Of a DNA stretch of 64,000 bases, positions 28,736 through 36,840 are shown one piece after another. The DNA is from DASVTR01 sp036387475 (GTDB lineage Bacteria > Acidobacteriota > Blastocatellia > Pyrinomonadales > Pyrinomonadaceae), in the NCBI GenBank assembly GCA_036387475.1, contig DASVTR010000024.1:75393-139392 (forward strand). Reading direction: 5' to 3'. Within the stretch, counting starts at the first letter, position 1. Every line of letters begins with the position of its first letter. Position numbers and translations under genes: made by a program. Under the pieces are notes generated by a model that saw only the letters and a list, made by a program, of their open reading frames with translations, ran no database searches and was not told the origin of the DNA.

Positions 28736-30634
28736 ATGAATAAAAGAATCAGCGAAAGTTACAGGCAAAAGCTTGACAGCGAAGAAGGCTGGATATTGAA
28801 GCGCGGCGCGCAGCTTCGCATCGCCCTTTGCTATCCGAACGTCTACGCGATTGGGATGGCGAACCTGGGCTTTCAGGCGATGTATGAGCTATTCAATCGC
28901 CTGCCGGAAGTCTCTTGCGAACGCGTCTTTCTGCCGGACGAACGTGAACTGCACGAATATGAGAAGAGTGGAACACCGCTCGTCTCATTGGAATCACAAA
29001 CGCCCGTGCGCGACTTCGACGTACTGGCCTTTTCCATCTCATTCGAGACCGATTATCTGAACATGGCGCGCATCCTGCGCCTCGCGGGCGTGCCCGTGTG
29101 GGCCAAAGACCGTACGCGTCATGACCCGCTCGTCTTGATGGGCGGCGCAGCATCGTTTTTGAATCCCGAACCGATTGCGGAATTCACAGATGTCATCGGC
29201 GTCGGCGAGGGTGAAATTTTAGGGCCGCAGCTTGTTGAAACCATCTTCGAGCATGAGACGAAGGACGAAATCTTGCTGGCGCTTGCCATGCGCGGGCGCG
29301 GCTTTTATGTCCCCTCGCTCTACGATGTGACGTATCACGAAGATGGAACGATTGAAGCTTACACGCCGCTCGAAGAGGGTATGACGGCGCGTGTGGGTCG
29401 CGCATTGGCTGCGGAGAATCCGAAGGAAGGAAGCCTCCGAAAAGCGATTCGTCGCGGCGATCTGGGAATCGCCGAACAGTTGCGAAGCGCTGATGTCTTC
29501 GCGCCGTCAACGGCCATCTGGGCACCGGAAGCAGAGATGGGCGAGCGATTTTTGATAGAGATTTCGCGTGGCTGTTCGCAGGGCTGCCGTTTCTGCTGGG
29601 CCGGGTTTAATTACTGGCCGCCGCGTGTCGTGCCCGCGCGCGATGTGCTTCAAAAGGCTGCCGAGTGGCGCGGGAAGACGGATAAGATCGGACTTGTCTC
29701 GACAGCCGTTTGCGACCATCCTGAAATCAGCGAAATTTTGCGTGGCCTGCGCGAGATGGATTATCGCATCTCTGTCTCATCTTTGCGCCTCGACCAGATT
29801 TCCGACGAGTTGCTGGATGCGCTCGTCGAATCGCGCGACCAGCAGATAGCGGTCGCGCCCGAAACCGGCTCTGACCGCCTGCGCAAGGTCATTAACAAGA
29901 ATTTGACCAACGACGAAATCGTTGATATTTGCGGCGCGGTCTTCGATAGAGGAATGCTGACGGTCAAGCTCTACATGATGGTGGGCTTGCCGACGGAGAC
30001 GGATGAAGATTTAGAGGAAATGGTCTCGCTCGTCGAGCGCATCAAGGACAGGATGCTCGAAGCGGGTAAGCGTATGGGTCGCGCGGGAAAGATTATCCCG
30101 TCGCTCAATGGTTTTGTACCGAAGCCGAATACGCCGTTTCAGTGGGAAGCGATCTGCGACGAGAAAGAATTGAAGCGTCGTTTGAAATGGGCGTCAAAGA
30201 ATCTGGCGCGGATTCCCAATGTCGAGGTGCGTGCGATGTCTGCGCGCATCGCACACGAGCAAGCGCTCTTTTCCAACGGCGATAGGCGAACGGCGCGACT
30301 CATTGAAGCCGCCGCGCGCAACGACGGCAATCTTCAGGCGGCGCTGCGTGAGACGGGTATTGACCCGGCTTTTTACACCAGCCGCCAGCGCTCTTACGAC
30401 GAACGCTTGCCGTGGGAGATTGTCGACGCCGGACTCTCAAGAACATTCTTAGAGCAGGAGCACACTAGAGCGCAGGTTGCAAAATCAACAGCGCCTTGCC
30501 CGTCGGTCGATACCTGCACGCGCTGCGGAGTCTGCCCGACGACGTGGCTCGGCTCAGCGCCCGCCGGGCTGGTGCAATTGCAGGGATTGGCAGGAGCGGC
30601 ATCACGCGTGATGGCAACTGCCGCCAACGGCTAG
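28736..30634 (+). CDS. B12-binding-like radical SAM protein (TIGR03960-type)
   Basis: The product has 632 residues from the ATG at 28736 (MNKRISESYRQKLDSEEGW). The N-terminal half looks like a cobalamin-binding-type Rossmann domain ('ALCYPNVYAIGMANLGFQAMYELFNRLPEVSCERVFLPD'). The radical SAM cluster motif is 'ISRGCSQGCRFCWAGFNYWPPR' (CxxxCxxC). The C-terminus has a further cysteine set, 'CPSVDTCTRCGVCP'. This matches the TIGR03960 family, often followed by a TIGR03936/DUF2344 partner, which is absent here. The substrate is unknown; a role in RNA or tRNA modification is only a family-level guess. Confidence 0.88.
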   Translation: MNKRISESYRQKLDSEEGWILKRGAQLRIALCYPNVYAIGMANLGFQAMYELFNRLPEVSCERVFLPDERELHEYEKSGTPLVSLESQTPVRDFDVLAFSISFETDYLNMARILRLAGVPVWAKDRTRHDPLVLMGGAASFLNPEPIAEFTDVIGVGEGEILGPQLVETIFEHETKDEILLALAMRGRGFYVPSLYDVTYHEDGTIEAYTPLEEGMTARVGRALAAENPKEGSLRKAIRRGDLGIAEQLRSADVFAPSTAIWAPEAEMGERFLIEISRGCSQGCRFCWAGFNYWPPRVVPARDVLQKAAEWRGKTDKIGLVSTAVCDHPEISEILRGLREMDYRISVSSLRLDQISDELLDALVESRDQQIAVAPETGSDRLRKVINKNLTNDEIVDICGAVFDRGMLTVKLYMMVGLPTETDEDLEEMVSLVERIKDRMLEAGKRMGRAGKIIPSLNGFVPKPNTPFQWEAICDEKELKRRLKWASKNLARIPNVEVRAMSARIAHEQALFSNGDRRTARLIEAAARNDGNLQAALRETGIDPAFYTSRQRSYDERLPWEIVDAGLSRTFLEQEHTRAQVAKSTAPCPSVDTCTRCGVCPTTWLGSAPAGLVQLQGLAGAASRVMATAANG

Positions 30635-30665
30635 ACACTCGTCACGCCACATCACAGAGAAGCTG

Positions 30666-30711
30666 AAAGCCCTCTTCCCTTATTCAGAATGAATTAGCGG
30701 AAGGGGGCTTT
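30666..30711. terminator. Bidirectional terminator
   Basis: AAAGCCCTCTTCC on the left arm pairs with GGAAGGGGGCTTT on the right (one bulge). It lies between the convergent radical SAM and hypothetical membrane-protein genes, with A/T runs on both flanks. Confidence 0.75.
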
Positions 30712-31117
30712 ACTTTGGCGCGCCGAGCATCTCCGTACTCTTCGCCGTGTAATCGAAATTGTAGGAGTAGGTATAACCGGGAAGCGCGACCGGGCGAGTA
30801 TATTTCACGCGGGCCTGAAGGCGTCCGTCCGCGCCACGCTCGACTGTTATCTCTGCGTCGGATGGGACGCTGTATGCGTTGCCGTCTGTTCGCAGTTGAG
30901 TCTTCAGCGCTTCGTTCGACTGCCCTATCATAGACGCCTTGTCAACCGCGTCCTGCATCGCAACCTTGTATCTGGAAGCCTGATAAGCAACGGGAACATA
31001 CTGGAAACCGACGTAGCCGACCGCCGCGATGACGGCAATGATAAGAATAAATTTGAGGCGGGCCGCACCGCGCTCCTGATTTCTGGAAGGCTGTTTTTGA
31101 CCGCACGAATTGTCCAT
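30710..31117 (-). CDS. Hypothetical single-pass membrane protein
   Basis: The product has 135 residues from the ATG at 31117 (MDNSCGQKQPSRNQERGAA), with GAAGAG nine bases upstream; a GTG at 31138 is an alternative start. One membrane helix ('LKFILIIAVIAAVGYVGFQYVPVAY') is followed by a soluble domain with 'YKVAMQDAVDKASMIGQ', 'DAEITVERGADGRLQARVKYTRPVALPGYTYSYNFDY'. The layout of a short basic N-terminus, one helix and a small beta domain recalls DUF4845-like pseudopilin-related proteins, but I do not claim a family. It lies just downstream of aroB on the same strand. Confidence 0.65.
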   Translation of the reverse strand: MDNSCGQKQPSRNQERGAARLKFILIIAVIAAVGYVGFQYVPVAYQASRYKVAMQDAVDKASMIGQSNEALKTQLRTDGNAYSVPSDAEITVERGADGRLQARVKYTRPVALPGYTYSYNFDYTAKSTEMLGAPK

Positions 31118-31153
31118 CTTGATTATCTCTTCGCTCACTACTTCGGCAAGCTG

Positions 31154-32314
31154 CTAAGAAACTCTCTGTAGAGCGACTCGGAGTGCTGTGCGCAAGGTGC
31201 GCGCCGTTATTTCCCGCCCATCAACTATCCGGGCGCGTCCCAAACGTTCAAGCAGAACCCATTTGATCGCGCCTCCGACGCTCTTTTTATCAGCAGTGAG
31301 GGCGCTGATGATTCGTTTGGGATCGAGGTCATCGGCGCGCGGCAGCCGCCCGCAAGAGCCGACGGCCTCACGGAGCAATTCTAACTCCGAACCATCAAGT
31401 AAGCCTAGCTTTTTTGATAATTCGCCCGCCACCAGCATTCCGTAGCCGACCGCCTCGCCGTGACGAAAGCGGCGATACCCGGTGACAGATTCAAGCGCGT
31501 GTCCTGTGGTATGTCCGAAGTTCAGGATGCGGCGCGAGCGATGATCGCTGCGGCTGACATCTTCGCGTTCATCACCGGCAACGATTGAGGCTTTGAAAGC
31601 AACCTGTGCGGCGATGAGTTGGGCCAACTGTGGTGCGCGCGAGGCTGTAATGTTTAACGATTCGTTCCTGAGAAAGTTAAACGTCCTGTCGAACAGCCTG
31701 CGATCTCCCGCCGCACCTTGCTTGACCGCTTCGCACCAACCGGCGGTCAACTCGCGCGGCGGTAAGGTTTGCAGCGTTTCGGTATCGACAATGACGAGGC
31801 GCGGCTGGTGAAAAACGCCGATTGTGTTCTTGCCCGCGCTCGTATTGACGGCCACTTTGCCGCCGACGGAAGCGTCTATCTGCGCGAGCAGGGTCGTAGG
31901 GACTTGTATAAACGCCAGCCCGCGCAAATGGAGGGCTGCCGCGAGTCCGGCGAGGTCGCCGACAACGCCGCCGCCGAGAGCGACGACCGCATCGCTTCTT
32001 TCCAGGCGAGCGCGAGACAGAGCGGCGAGAGTGTGTTCAAGTGTCCGTAGAGATTTGTAGCGCTCGCCGTCGCCAATCAATAAGTGTTCAACCTGAAAGC
32101 TCGCACGGCGTAAGCTTGCGACGGTACGCGCTCCGTAGAGATTAAAAACTTTTCGATTAGAGACAATCAGGATTCGGCGCGCATGCGGCGTTAACGCTTG
32201 TCGTGCTTCGTCGCCTATTTCGGCCAGCATCCCAGCGCCGATGCGGACGCTATACTCCTGCCGCTCGGATTTCAAGCGCACGCGCACATGCTCTACGGCG
32301 GACATTTCCCTCAC
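31154..32314 (-). CDS. aroB: 3-dehydroquinate synthase
   Basis: The product is a 386-residue NAD- and metal-dependent enzyme of the shikimate pathway, converting DAHP to 3-dehydroquinate. Signature stretches are 'DAVVALGGGVVGDLAGLAAALHLRG', 'QVPTTLLAQIDASVGGKVAVN', 'KNTIGVFHQP' and the zinc-ligand region 'ILNFGHTTGHALE' with 'FRHGEAVGYGM'. A GTG at 32314 overlaps the stop of the upstream peptidase gene by 4 bp; an ATG at 32305 is the alternative. No other aro gene is close. Confidence 0.95.
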   Translation of the reverse strand: MREMSAVEHVRVRLKSERQEYSVRIGAGMLAEIGDEARQALTPHARRILIVSNRKVFNLYGARTVASLRRASFQVEHLLIGDGERYKSLRTLEHTLAALSRARLERSDAVVALGGGVVGDLAGLAAALHLRGLAFIQVPTTLLAQIDASVGGKVAVNTSAGKNTIGVFHQPRLVIVDTETLQTLPPRELTAGWCEAVKQGAAGDRRLFDRTFNFLRNESLNITASRAPQLAQLIAAQVAFKASIVAGDEREDVSRSDHRSRRILNFGHTTGHALESVTGYRRFRHGEAVGYGMLVAGELSKKLGLLDGSELELLREAVGSCGRLPRADDLDPKRIISALTADKKSVGGAIKWVLLERLGRARIVDGREITARTLRTALRVALQRVS

Positions 32315-33834
32315 TCTTCCGACATGGCCGCAATCAGCGTATCGGCCAGCAGGTCAAAGCTGATTTCGTTGAAGCCTATCAATTGGGCCAACTCTTCGAC
32401 AGTATAACGCGAGGAAGTGTTCCAGAGGTCAATCAACTCGTCGCCAGCCTTGCGAGTGGCCCACCAGCGCCGCCCGTGGCGCGTCAGCAAGTGCTCGCGC
32501 AGGCCCGCTTCAAAGGCCCACGCGCGCAGGTAGGCCGCAACGTAAAACTCATCGTCAACGTCCATCAGGTAGAGCACCTGATCGCGTTGAAAGCCAGTCG
32601 CTTCGGCTTGCAGTGTGCTGTAAGTCGCGGCCAGATGCTGGGAACGCACCTGCGGAGCGTCGTGCAGCGCAATCTCGTATTTCAACTTTACGCAGAAGCG
32701 GCGCACGGTGTAGGTCGTTCGCAAGGCCAGAGCGCGCACTGCTTCGCTCGTCTGTTCCGCACTCAGGTTGCTCCTGTACTCCCTGAGCCAGAGGCTATCG
32801 AGAAAGAGATGCTGGAAAAGGAAAGCGTAGGCTTCGGTCGTCGCGTAATCGGGCGCGTAGATGAATTCGGGATAGTGCGCGGCCAGTTCACGCGAAGACC
32901 AGCCCAAGTGCTGCGCGTGCCCGGCTTCGTGAAAGAGTGTGCGGTAATCGTAAGCGCCGCCGATGGGAGACAGCAGAAGCCGCACGTCGTCCGGCGGTTT
33001 GACGCGCAGACAGGCGGCACGCGGATTTTTGAAAGGGCGCGCCTCGTCGTCAATCATAATGTTTCGCTGCTGCTCGACGCGAATCCCTATGCCCTTCATC
33101 GCTTCGCTATAGGTCGGAAGCGACTCGCCAGCGGGAAAGAGCGCGTCGAGCCGGGCCATCCGCTCGAAGAAGAAATAATCGGCGTGTTGGAGGTCGTCGA
33201 AGGCGACGCCCGGCATGTCGCGCGCAGCGTCTCGCGCCAGCGCAGACATGTAAGGTCTTTCGGTACGTTGAAGGAATCGCTCTGTAGTAGCGGCGAGTTG
33301 CTCGTAGTTTGTGCCGCTCGTCTCCGTACAAAGTTGACGATAAGAGGAAAAGCCGAGGGCACGCGCAGATTCGTGAAACGATTCTATGCGCGCGGCGCGA
33401 AGGTCGTTGCAAGCCGAAAGCGCGTCGAGCCAGCGCGCGGTCAATTCACGGCGCTCGGCGGGCTGAGGCTCGTTGGCAATTTTCGCCGGAGCGTTATAGG
33501 CCGGAAGGCTTTCGCCTTTCCATTCAATTCTGGCAGAGGATTCGTAGAGAGCACGCTCGAAAGTTAAATCTTTGGCCTGCGCCTGCAAGTAGCCGTAGCG
33601 CGCCGCTCCGATGAGCGCACGCAGGGAAGCGCGCTCTGTTTCCCTGTGCTCCGGCGTTTCAGCCAGTTCGCGCCCTAAATCATCTATCGCGTCGCGCGTG
33701 AACAAATCACCATAGCGATCATAGACGGATTCGATTCGCAGTTCACGCTCGAATCCGGCGCGATGCTGGTAGTGGGCCAGTTCAATGGCGGAATTATAAG
33801 CCGCGAAATCACGGCGATAATCTTCAATCTTCAT
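32311..33834 (-). CDS. M3-like zinc metallopeptidase (oligoendopeptidase family)
   Basis: The product has 507 residues. The zinc-binding site is 'FHEAGHAQH', the HExGH form typical of M3 oligopeptidases, followed downstream by 'YATTEAYAFLFQHLFLD', which supplies the Glu third ligand. No signal peptide is seen (MKIEDYRRDFAAYNSAIEL), so it is cytoplasmic and would cleave short peptides. The N-terminal half is helical, as in oligoendopeptidase F. It is the first gene of a two-gene unit with aroB, which it overlaps. An unusual three-hairpin RNA is encoded upstream on the same strand. Carboxypeptidase Taq (M32) is an alternative family, but the spacing of motifs favours M3. Confidence 0.82.
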   Translation of the reverse strand: MKIEDYRRDFAAYNSAIELAHYQHRAGFERELRIESVYDRYGDLFTRDAIDDLGRELAETPEHRETERASLRALIGAARYGYLQAQAKDLTFERALYESSARIEWKGESLPAYNAPAKIANEPQPAERRELTARWLDALSACNDLRAARIESFHESARALGFSSYRQLCTETSGTNYEQLAATTERFLQRTERPYMSALARDAARDMPGVAFDDLQHADYFFFERMARLDALFPAGESLPTYSEAMKGIGIRVEQQRNIMIDDEARPFKNPRAACLRVKPPDDVRLLLSPIGGAYDYRTLFHEAGHAQHLGWSSRELAAHYPEFIYAPDYATTEAYAFLFQHLFLDSLWLREYRSNLSAEQTSEAVRALALRTTYTVRRFCVKLKYEIALHDAPQVRSQHLAATYSTLQAEATGFQRDQVLYLMDVDDEFYVAAYLRAWAFEAGLREHLLTRHGRRWWATRKAGDELIDLWNTSSRYTVEELAQLIGFNEISFDLLADTLIAAMSEE

Positions 33835-33959
33835 CGGTGAGGCTCTTAGCTTTTCACAATCTTAAAACAGACTTATTGCCGGATTAAGCGACGGGAAAAC
33901 GCCACGGATTGTATCACGATGAAGGATAAAAGAAAGCAGCGAGTGCGGCAGGTGTGAGG

Positions 33960-34077
33960 CTCAAAAAGCGAACAGGCGCGGCAACGTGGGAGTGTGCCGC
34001 GCCCGTTCATAGTCGTGGTTACTGTCCTCACCCCAGCAACCACTTGAGACGGAGGATCCACCAACCGTCTCTCTTGC
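33960..34077 (-). ncRNA. Candidate free-standing structured small RNA, three hairpins
   Basis: Read on the minus strand, a start near 34077 follows a promoter at 34083-34112. Hairpin 1 is GAGACGG/CCGTCTC with loop TTGGTGGATCCT. Hairpin 2 is GTGGTT..AACCAC extended by a wobble and CTG/CAG, with loop GGGTGAGGA. Hairpin 3 has a 14-bp arm (GAACGGGCGCGGCA with its complement, one G-U pair) followed by GCTTTTTGA, a strong intrinsic terminator. The size is about 118 nt. I do not recognise a family; it is not tRNA, 6S, SRP or tmRNA. Both first loops carry GG(U/A)GGA-like purine runs, so binding of an RNA-binding regulator is possible but unproved. It could also be an attenuated leader of the M3-aroB unit 126 bp downstream. 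Confidence 0.68.
33968..34008 (-). terminator. Intrinsic terminator of the candidate small RNA
   Basis: The arms at about 33970-33983 and 33995-34008 pair over 14 bp with one G-U pair and an 11-base loop. On the minus strand the stem is followed by GCTTTTTG. Confidence 0.8.
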
Positions 34078-34082
34078 CCCGC

Positions 34083-34112
34083 AATATACACCGCAATGCC
34101 CATGCCATGCAA
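34083..34112 (-). promoter_or_regulatory. Putative sigma-70 promoter of the candidate small RNA
   Basis: On the minus strand there is TTGCAT (34112-34107), an 18-base spacer, then TATATT (34088-34083). The -10 matches five of six consensus bases; the -35 matches only TTG plus partial. It sits about six bases before the G-rich start of the hairpin RNA. Confidence 0.55.
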
Positions 34113-34265
34113 GCACGAAGTGTTGCATTTTGATGGCGTCACCTTTTTCCACAGATTTTACCGCTTTTGACCGCGAAGCGAGCCTTCTAGCGCCCGCCAG
34201 CGCCGCTTGACCGTGTAAATTTTACGTCCGCCACCGAGTATAATTTTCCCGGCGCGCTTACGGCT

Positions 34266-35654
34266 TCAGGCTGCGCCGAGGGCATCCCTGATGACGCCAG
34301 CTAACGAGTTAGCCAGATGCTCTATCACGTCTTGACGCTCGCCCTCGATCATCACGCGCGCCAGCGGCTCCGTGCCCGAATAACGCAGCAGCAATCGTCC
34401 TCCATCGCCCAGTTGCTCTTTTGTTTCCTGCGCGGCGCGCGCAATCTCCGAAACCTCCTCAAAGGGGCGCTTTTCATGCACGCGCACGTTGACGAGCACC
34501 TGCGGGTAACGCTTGAAGCCTGCCGTTAAGGCGTGAAGCGGCAGGCCACTTTCGCGCATCGCACGCAACAGGCAGAGCGTCGTCATCATTCCATCACCGG
34601 CGAGGCTCAGGCGAGGAAAGATGAGGTGACCGGATTGCTCACCGCCGAGGCTCGCATTGGTTCGCAGCAGTTCTTCAAGCACGTACTTGTCGCCAACGTC
34701 CGTGCGCGCCAGTTGCCAGCCCCTCTCACGCAAAGCGATTTCCAATCCGATGTTGCTCATCACGGTGGCGACGACCAAATGATTGTTCAACTCACCACGC
34801 GCGGCGAGCGTTTGCGCCATCGCCCACAGCGTCGCATCACCGTCAACAAACTCCCCCCGTGCATCAACGAAGAGCGCGCGGTCAGCGTCGCCGTCGAAGG
34901 CAACGCCGAGACTAGCTCGTTCGGCTAAGGCAGTCCGGCGCAAGCCTTCGATATGCAGCGAGCCACAATCAAGATTGATGTTGCGGCCATCGGGCGCGTC
35001 GTTGATGGCAATGACCTCTGCTCCGAGCCTGCGAAAGAGAGCGGGAGAGAGATGCGAGCTTGCACCGTTGGCGCAGTCCAGAATGAGGCGTAGCCCTTCG
35101 AGCCGAAGACCGTAGGCAATCTCTTCTGCTAGATAATCCAGATAACGCTCTCTGAGGGCTGCGGCGGCGGGCGAGTCAATGACGACGGCTTCGCTCTTGA
35201 GGGTCTCTGCCAGTTCATCTTCTGCCGTGCGTTGTTCTTGTGCGACGTTAATGTCGGCTTCAATCAAGCGCTCTGTAGCATCGTCGAGCTTGCGTCCCGA
35301 AGGAGCGAAAATCTTGATGCCGTTATCCTGATAGGGATTGTGTGAGGCGCTGATGACGACGCCCGCGTCGGCTGGCAGGGTGCGCGCCAGATAGGCGACG
35401 CCCGGAGTGGTAATCACGCCCGCTGATTCTACTTGCGCGCCCGCTTCCGCCGCTCCGATTGTGAGCGCCGCTTCAATCCAATTGCCGGACTCACGCGTGT
35501 CGCGGCCAACGACGATGCGCGGAGCGCGCCCGTCTTCGGAGCGTGCGGCGAGATGACGCGCCAGCGAGCGGCCCGTCACACGAACCGTTGCAGTGTCGAG
35601 CGGAAAGCGCCCGGCTAGCCCGCGCATTCCGTCCGTGCCGAAAAGTCTCTTCAT
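34266..35654 (-). CDS. glmM: Phosphoglucosamine mutase
   Basis: The product has 462 residues. The ATG at 35654 gives the standard GlmM start MKRLFGTDGMRG; the open frame extends 24 codons further, but that part is translated palindrome. The phosphoserine loop 'GVVISASHNPYQDNGIK' and the metal loop 'VAFDGDADRALFVD' are intact, as are 'GGEQSGHLI' and the C-terminal 'LLRYSGTEPLARVMIEG'. It converts glucosamine-6-phosphate to glucosamine-1-phosphate for peptidoglycan and LPS. It is third in the cdaA-cdaR-glmM order, in which GlmM is known in Firmicutes to bind and inhibit the diadenylate cyclase. Confidence 0.96.
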   Translation of the reverse strand: MKRLFGTDGMRGLAGRFPLDTATVRVTGRSLARHLAARSEDGRAPRIVVGRDTRESGNWIEAALTIGAAEAGAQVESAGVITTPGVAYLARTLPADAGVVISASHNPYQDNGIKIFAPSGRKLDDATERLIEADINVAQEQRTAEDELAETLKSEAVVIDSPAAAALRERYLDYLAEEIAYGLRLEGLRLILDCANGASSHLSPALFRRLGAEVIAINDAPDGRNINLDCGSLHIEGLRRTALAERASLGVAFDGDADRALFVDARGEFVDGDATLWAMAQTLAARGELNNHLVVATVMSNIGLEIALRERGWQLARTDVGDKYVLEELLRTNASLGGEQSGHLIFPRLSLAGDGMMTTLCLLRAMRESGLPLHALTAGFKRYPQVLVNVRVHEKRPFEEVSEIARAAQETKEQLGDGGRLLLRYSGTEPLARVMIEGERQDVIEHLANSLAGVIRDALGAA

Positions 35655-35744
35655 GGGTTTCAAGTTTAAGGTTTCAGGTTTGAAGTTCAAGGTTTGAGGT
35701 TCTCCGTTTTGACTTAAAACCTGCAACCTGCAACTTGAAACTCA
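35655..35744. repeat. Heptamer palindrome (GGTTTCA/AGTTTAA type)
   Basis: GGTTTCA-AGTTTAA-GGTTTCA-type units on one arm pair with CCTGCAA/CTTGAAA units on the other. It fills the cdaR-glmM junction completely, touching the glmM ATG and the cdaR stop. Confidence 0.88.
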
Positions 35745-36722
35745 TCTAATAATCGTAAAGCCCGACGGGGTAATGGAACGCAACTCGAATTGATTTTCCA
35801 GACCGGGCGGTAAAACCACGCGTGGAGTGATAGCGCCGTCCTGTCCGACATCGAGGATGATTTGAATATCCGCCGCGCGCAGTTGCTCAAGGGCGGAACG
35901 CGCCCCGTAGAGCACGACGGTCGCGATTTCAGGCCGTGCCTGCGCACCCGTGCTTTCGCGCACTGTAACGCCCTCGAAGCTTTTTTCGATGCGCCGCTCT
36001 CCGATTTCAAACGTTACTTGGACGACCGTATCAATCAGGTCAATCTTTTTATCGAGCGCGTCGGTGTTGATGCCCGCCTGCTGGACTGTAAAGCTCTCTC
36101 GATGCTCGGCGAGCGAGATGGTTTCGGTTGACAATTTTTGGAGCGCCCCGACGCGAGCGGCAGGCCCACGCACTCTTACCTTAGCCGGAATAATCTTGAC
36201 CTCACGCAGTTCGTAGCCTTCTGGAAGACTGCCCTCCCGACGCGCCTCGACCTCGACTTCGCGCTCGATACGCTGTTCTATCTTGAGCGGCATCGCGTTT
36301 GGCTCAATGCCCTCGACGCGGACGCCGTCCGGCAGTCCGCCGAGCGTCAAACGCTCAGGCGTCAGTTGCACCGTGTGCTCGCCGGGCTTAAAGCCGCTGA
36401 TGTCAACATAGGCGACCAGGTCACGCGCGTCTATGCGTTCCAGCACGCTCTTATTTCCCGTCAGGGTCACTTCCACTTCGGTGCGCGGGTCGTTGCTAAT
36501 CTCCATGTCGTTTGGCAGATGAAAGTTGAGATGGACACCGCGCAGGTGAATGGTCGTCGGCGTACGCTGGCCCGTCACCGCGTACCAGAGCACCAAGGTG
36601 ATCGCCAGCGCCAGCAGCTTGAGGCCCAAATCTTCAACGAAGATTTCGCGCAGCCAACGCCCAATCAACCCGCGCTGCGGACGCGGGCGATGGCTGATGT
36701 CTTCCGGCTCGGTAAAAGGCAT
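35742..36722 (-). CDS. cdaR: YbbR-domain protein, regulator of diadenylate cyclase
   Basis: The product has 326 residues. The ATG at 36722 (MPFTEPEDISHRPR) is preferred to a TTG two codons upstream. One membrane helix ('LGLKLLALAITLVLWYAVTGQ', ~32-52) is followed by YbbR repeats ('PNDMEISNDPRTEVEVTLTG', 'VYVDISGFKPGEHTVQL'-like segment, 'PAKVRVRGPAARV', 'VQVTFEIGERRIEK'). CdaR/YbbR proteins sit outside the membrane and modulate CdaA. The gene lies directly between cdaA and glmM, which supports the assignment. Confidence 0.9.
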   Translation of the reverse strand: MPFTEPEDISHRPRPQRGLIGRWLREIFVEDLGLKLLALAITLVLWYAVTGQRTPTTIHLRGVHLNFHLPNDMEISNDPRTEVEVTLTGNKSVLERIDARDLVAYVDISGFKPGEHTVQLTPERLTLGGLPDGVRVEGIEPNAMPLKIEQRIEREVEVEARREGSLPEGYELREVKIIPAKVRVRGPAARVGALQKLSTETISLAEHRESFTVQQAGINTDALDKKIDLIDTVVQVTFEIGERRIEKSFEGVTVRESTGAQARPEIATVVLYGARSALEQLRAADIQIILDVGQDGAITPRVVLPPGLENQFELRSITPSGFTIIR

Positions 36723-36730
36723 AAGCAAGA

Positions 36731-36840
36731 GCAGAAGTCAGAATCCAGAATTCAGGAGTCAGAAGAAAATAAAATCATAAAGAAGCGGGTTTCCGCTTTA
36801 TATTCTGGATTCTGAATTCTGACTCCTGAATTCTGTTTTC
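36731..36840. repeat. Heptamer palindrome (GTCAGAA/TCCAGAA type)
   Basis: GTCAGAA-TCCAGAA-TTCAGGA-GTCAGAA units are followed by a perfect central hairpin AAGCGG-GTTT-CCGCTT and then the inverted arm. It fills the cdaA-cdaR junction. The same unit type recurs at 47.7 kb. Confidence 0.92.

Larger units (their letters stand above)
33835..34265. other. Non-coding region between glmM and the M3 peptidase gene
   Basis: This 431-base gap contains no believable protein gene. Two short minus-strand frames cross it but cut through the palindromes of the candidate RNA and have no family features. The three-hairpin RNA and its promoter (33960-34112) are listed separately. The remaining DNA shows nothing I can identify. 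Confidence 0.6.

Noticed and set aside
32203..33567. 454-residue plus-strand open frame
   Set aside because: It is the antisense shadow of the M3 peptidase gene in GC-rich DNA; the translation is Arg-rich and has no domain, while the minus strand carries an intact HExGH enzyme.
33960..34077. T-box riboswitch reading of the hairpin RNA
   Set aside because: The GGTGGATCC loop recalls the T-box core, but there is no alternative antiterminator overlapping the terminator stem and no specifier stem.
33873..34142. 89-residue minus-strand open frame in the glmM-M3 gap
   Set aside because: It runs through three stem-loops and a terminator, lacks a ribosome site, and has no family features; the RNA reading explains the sequence better.
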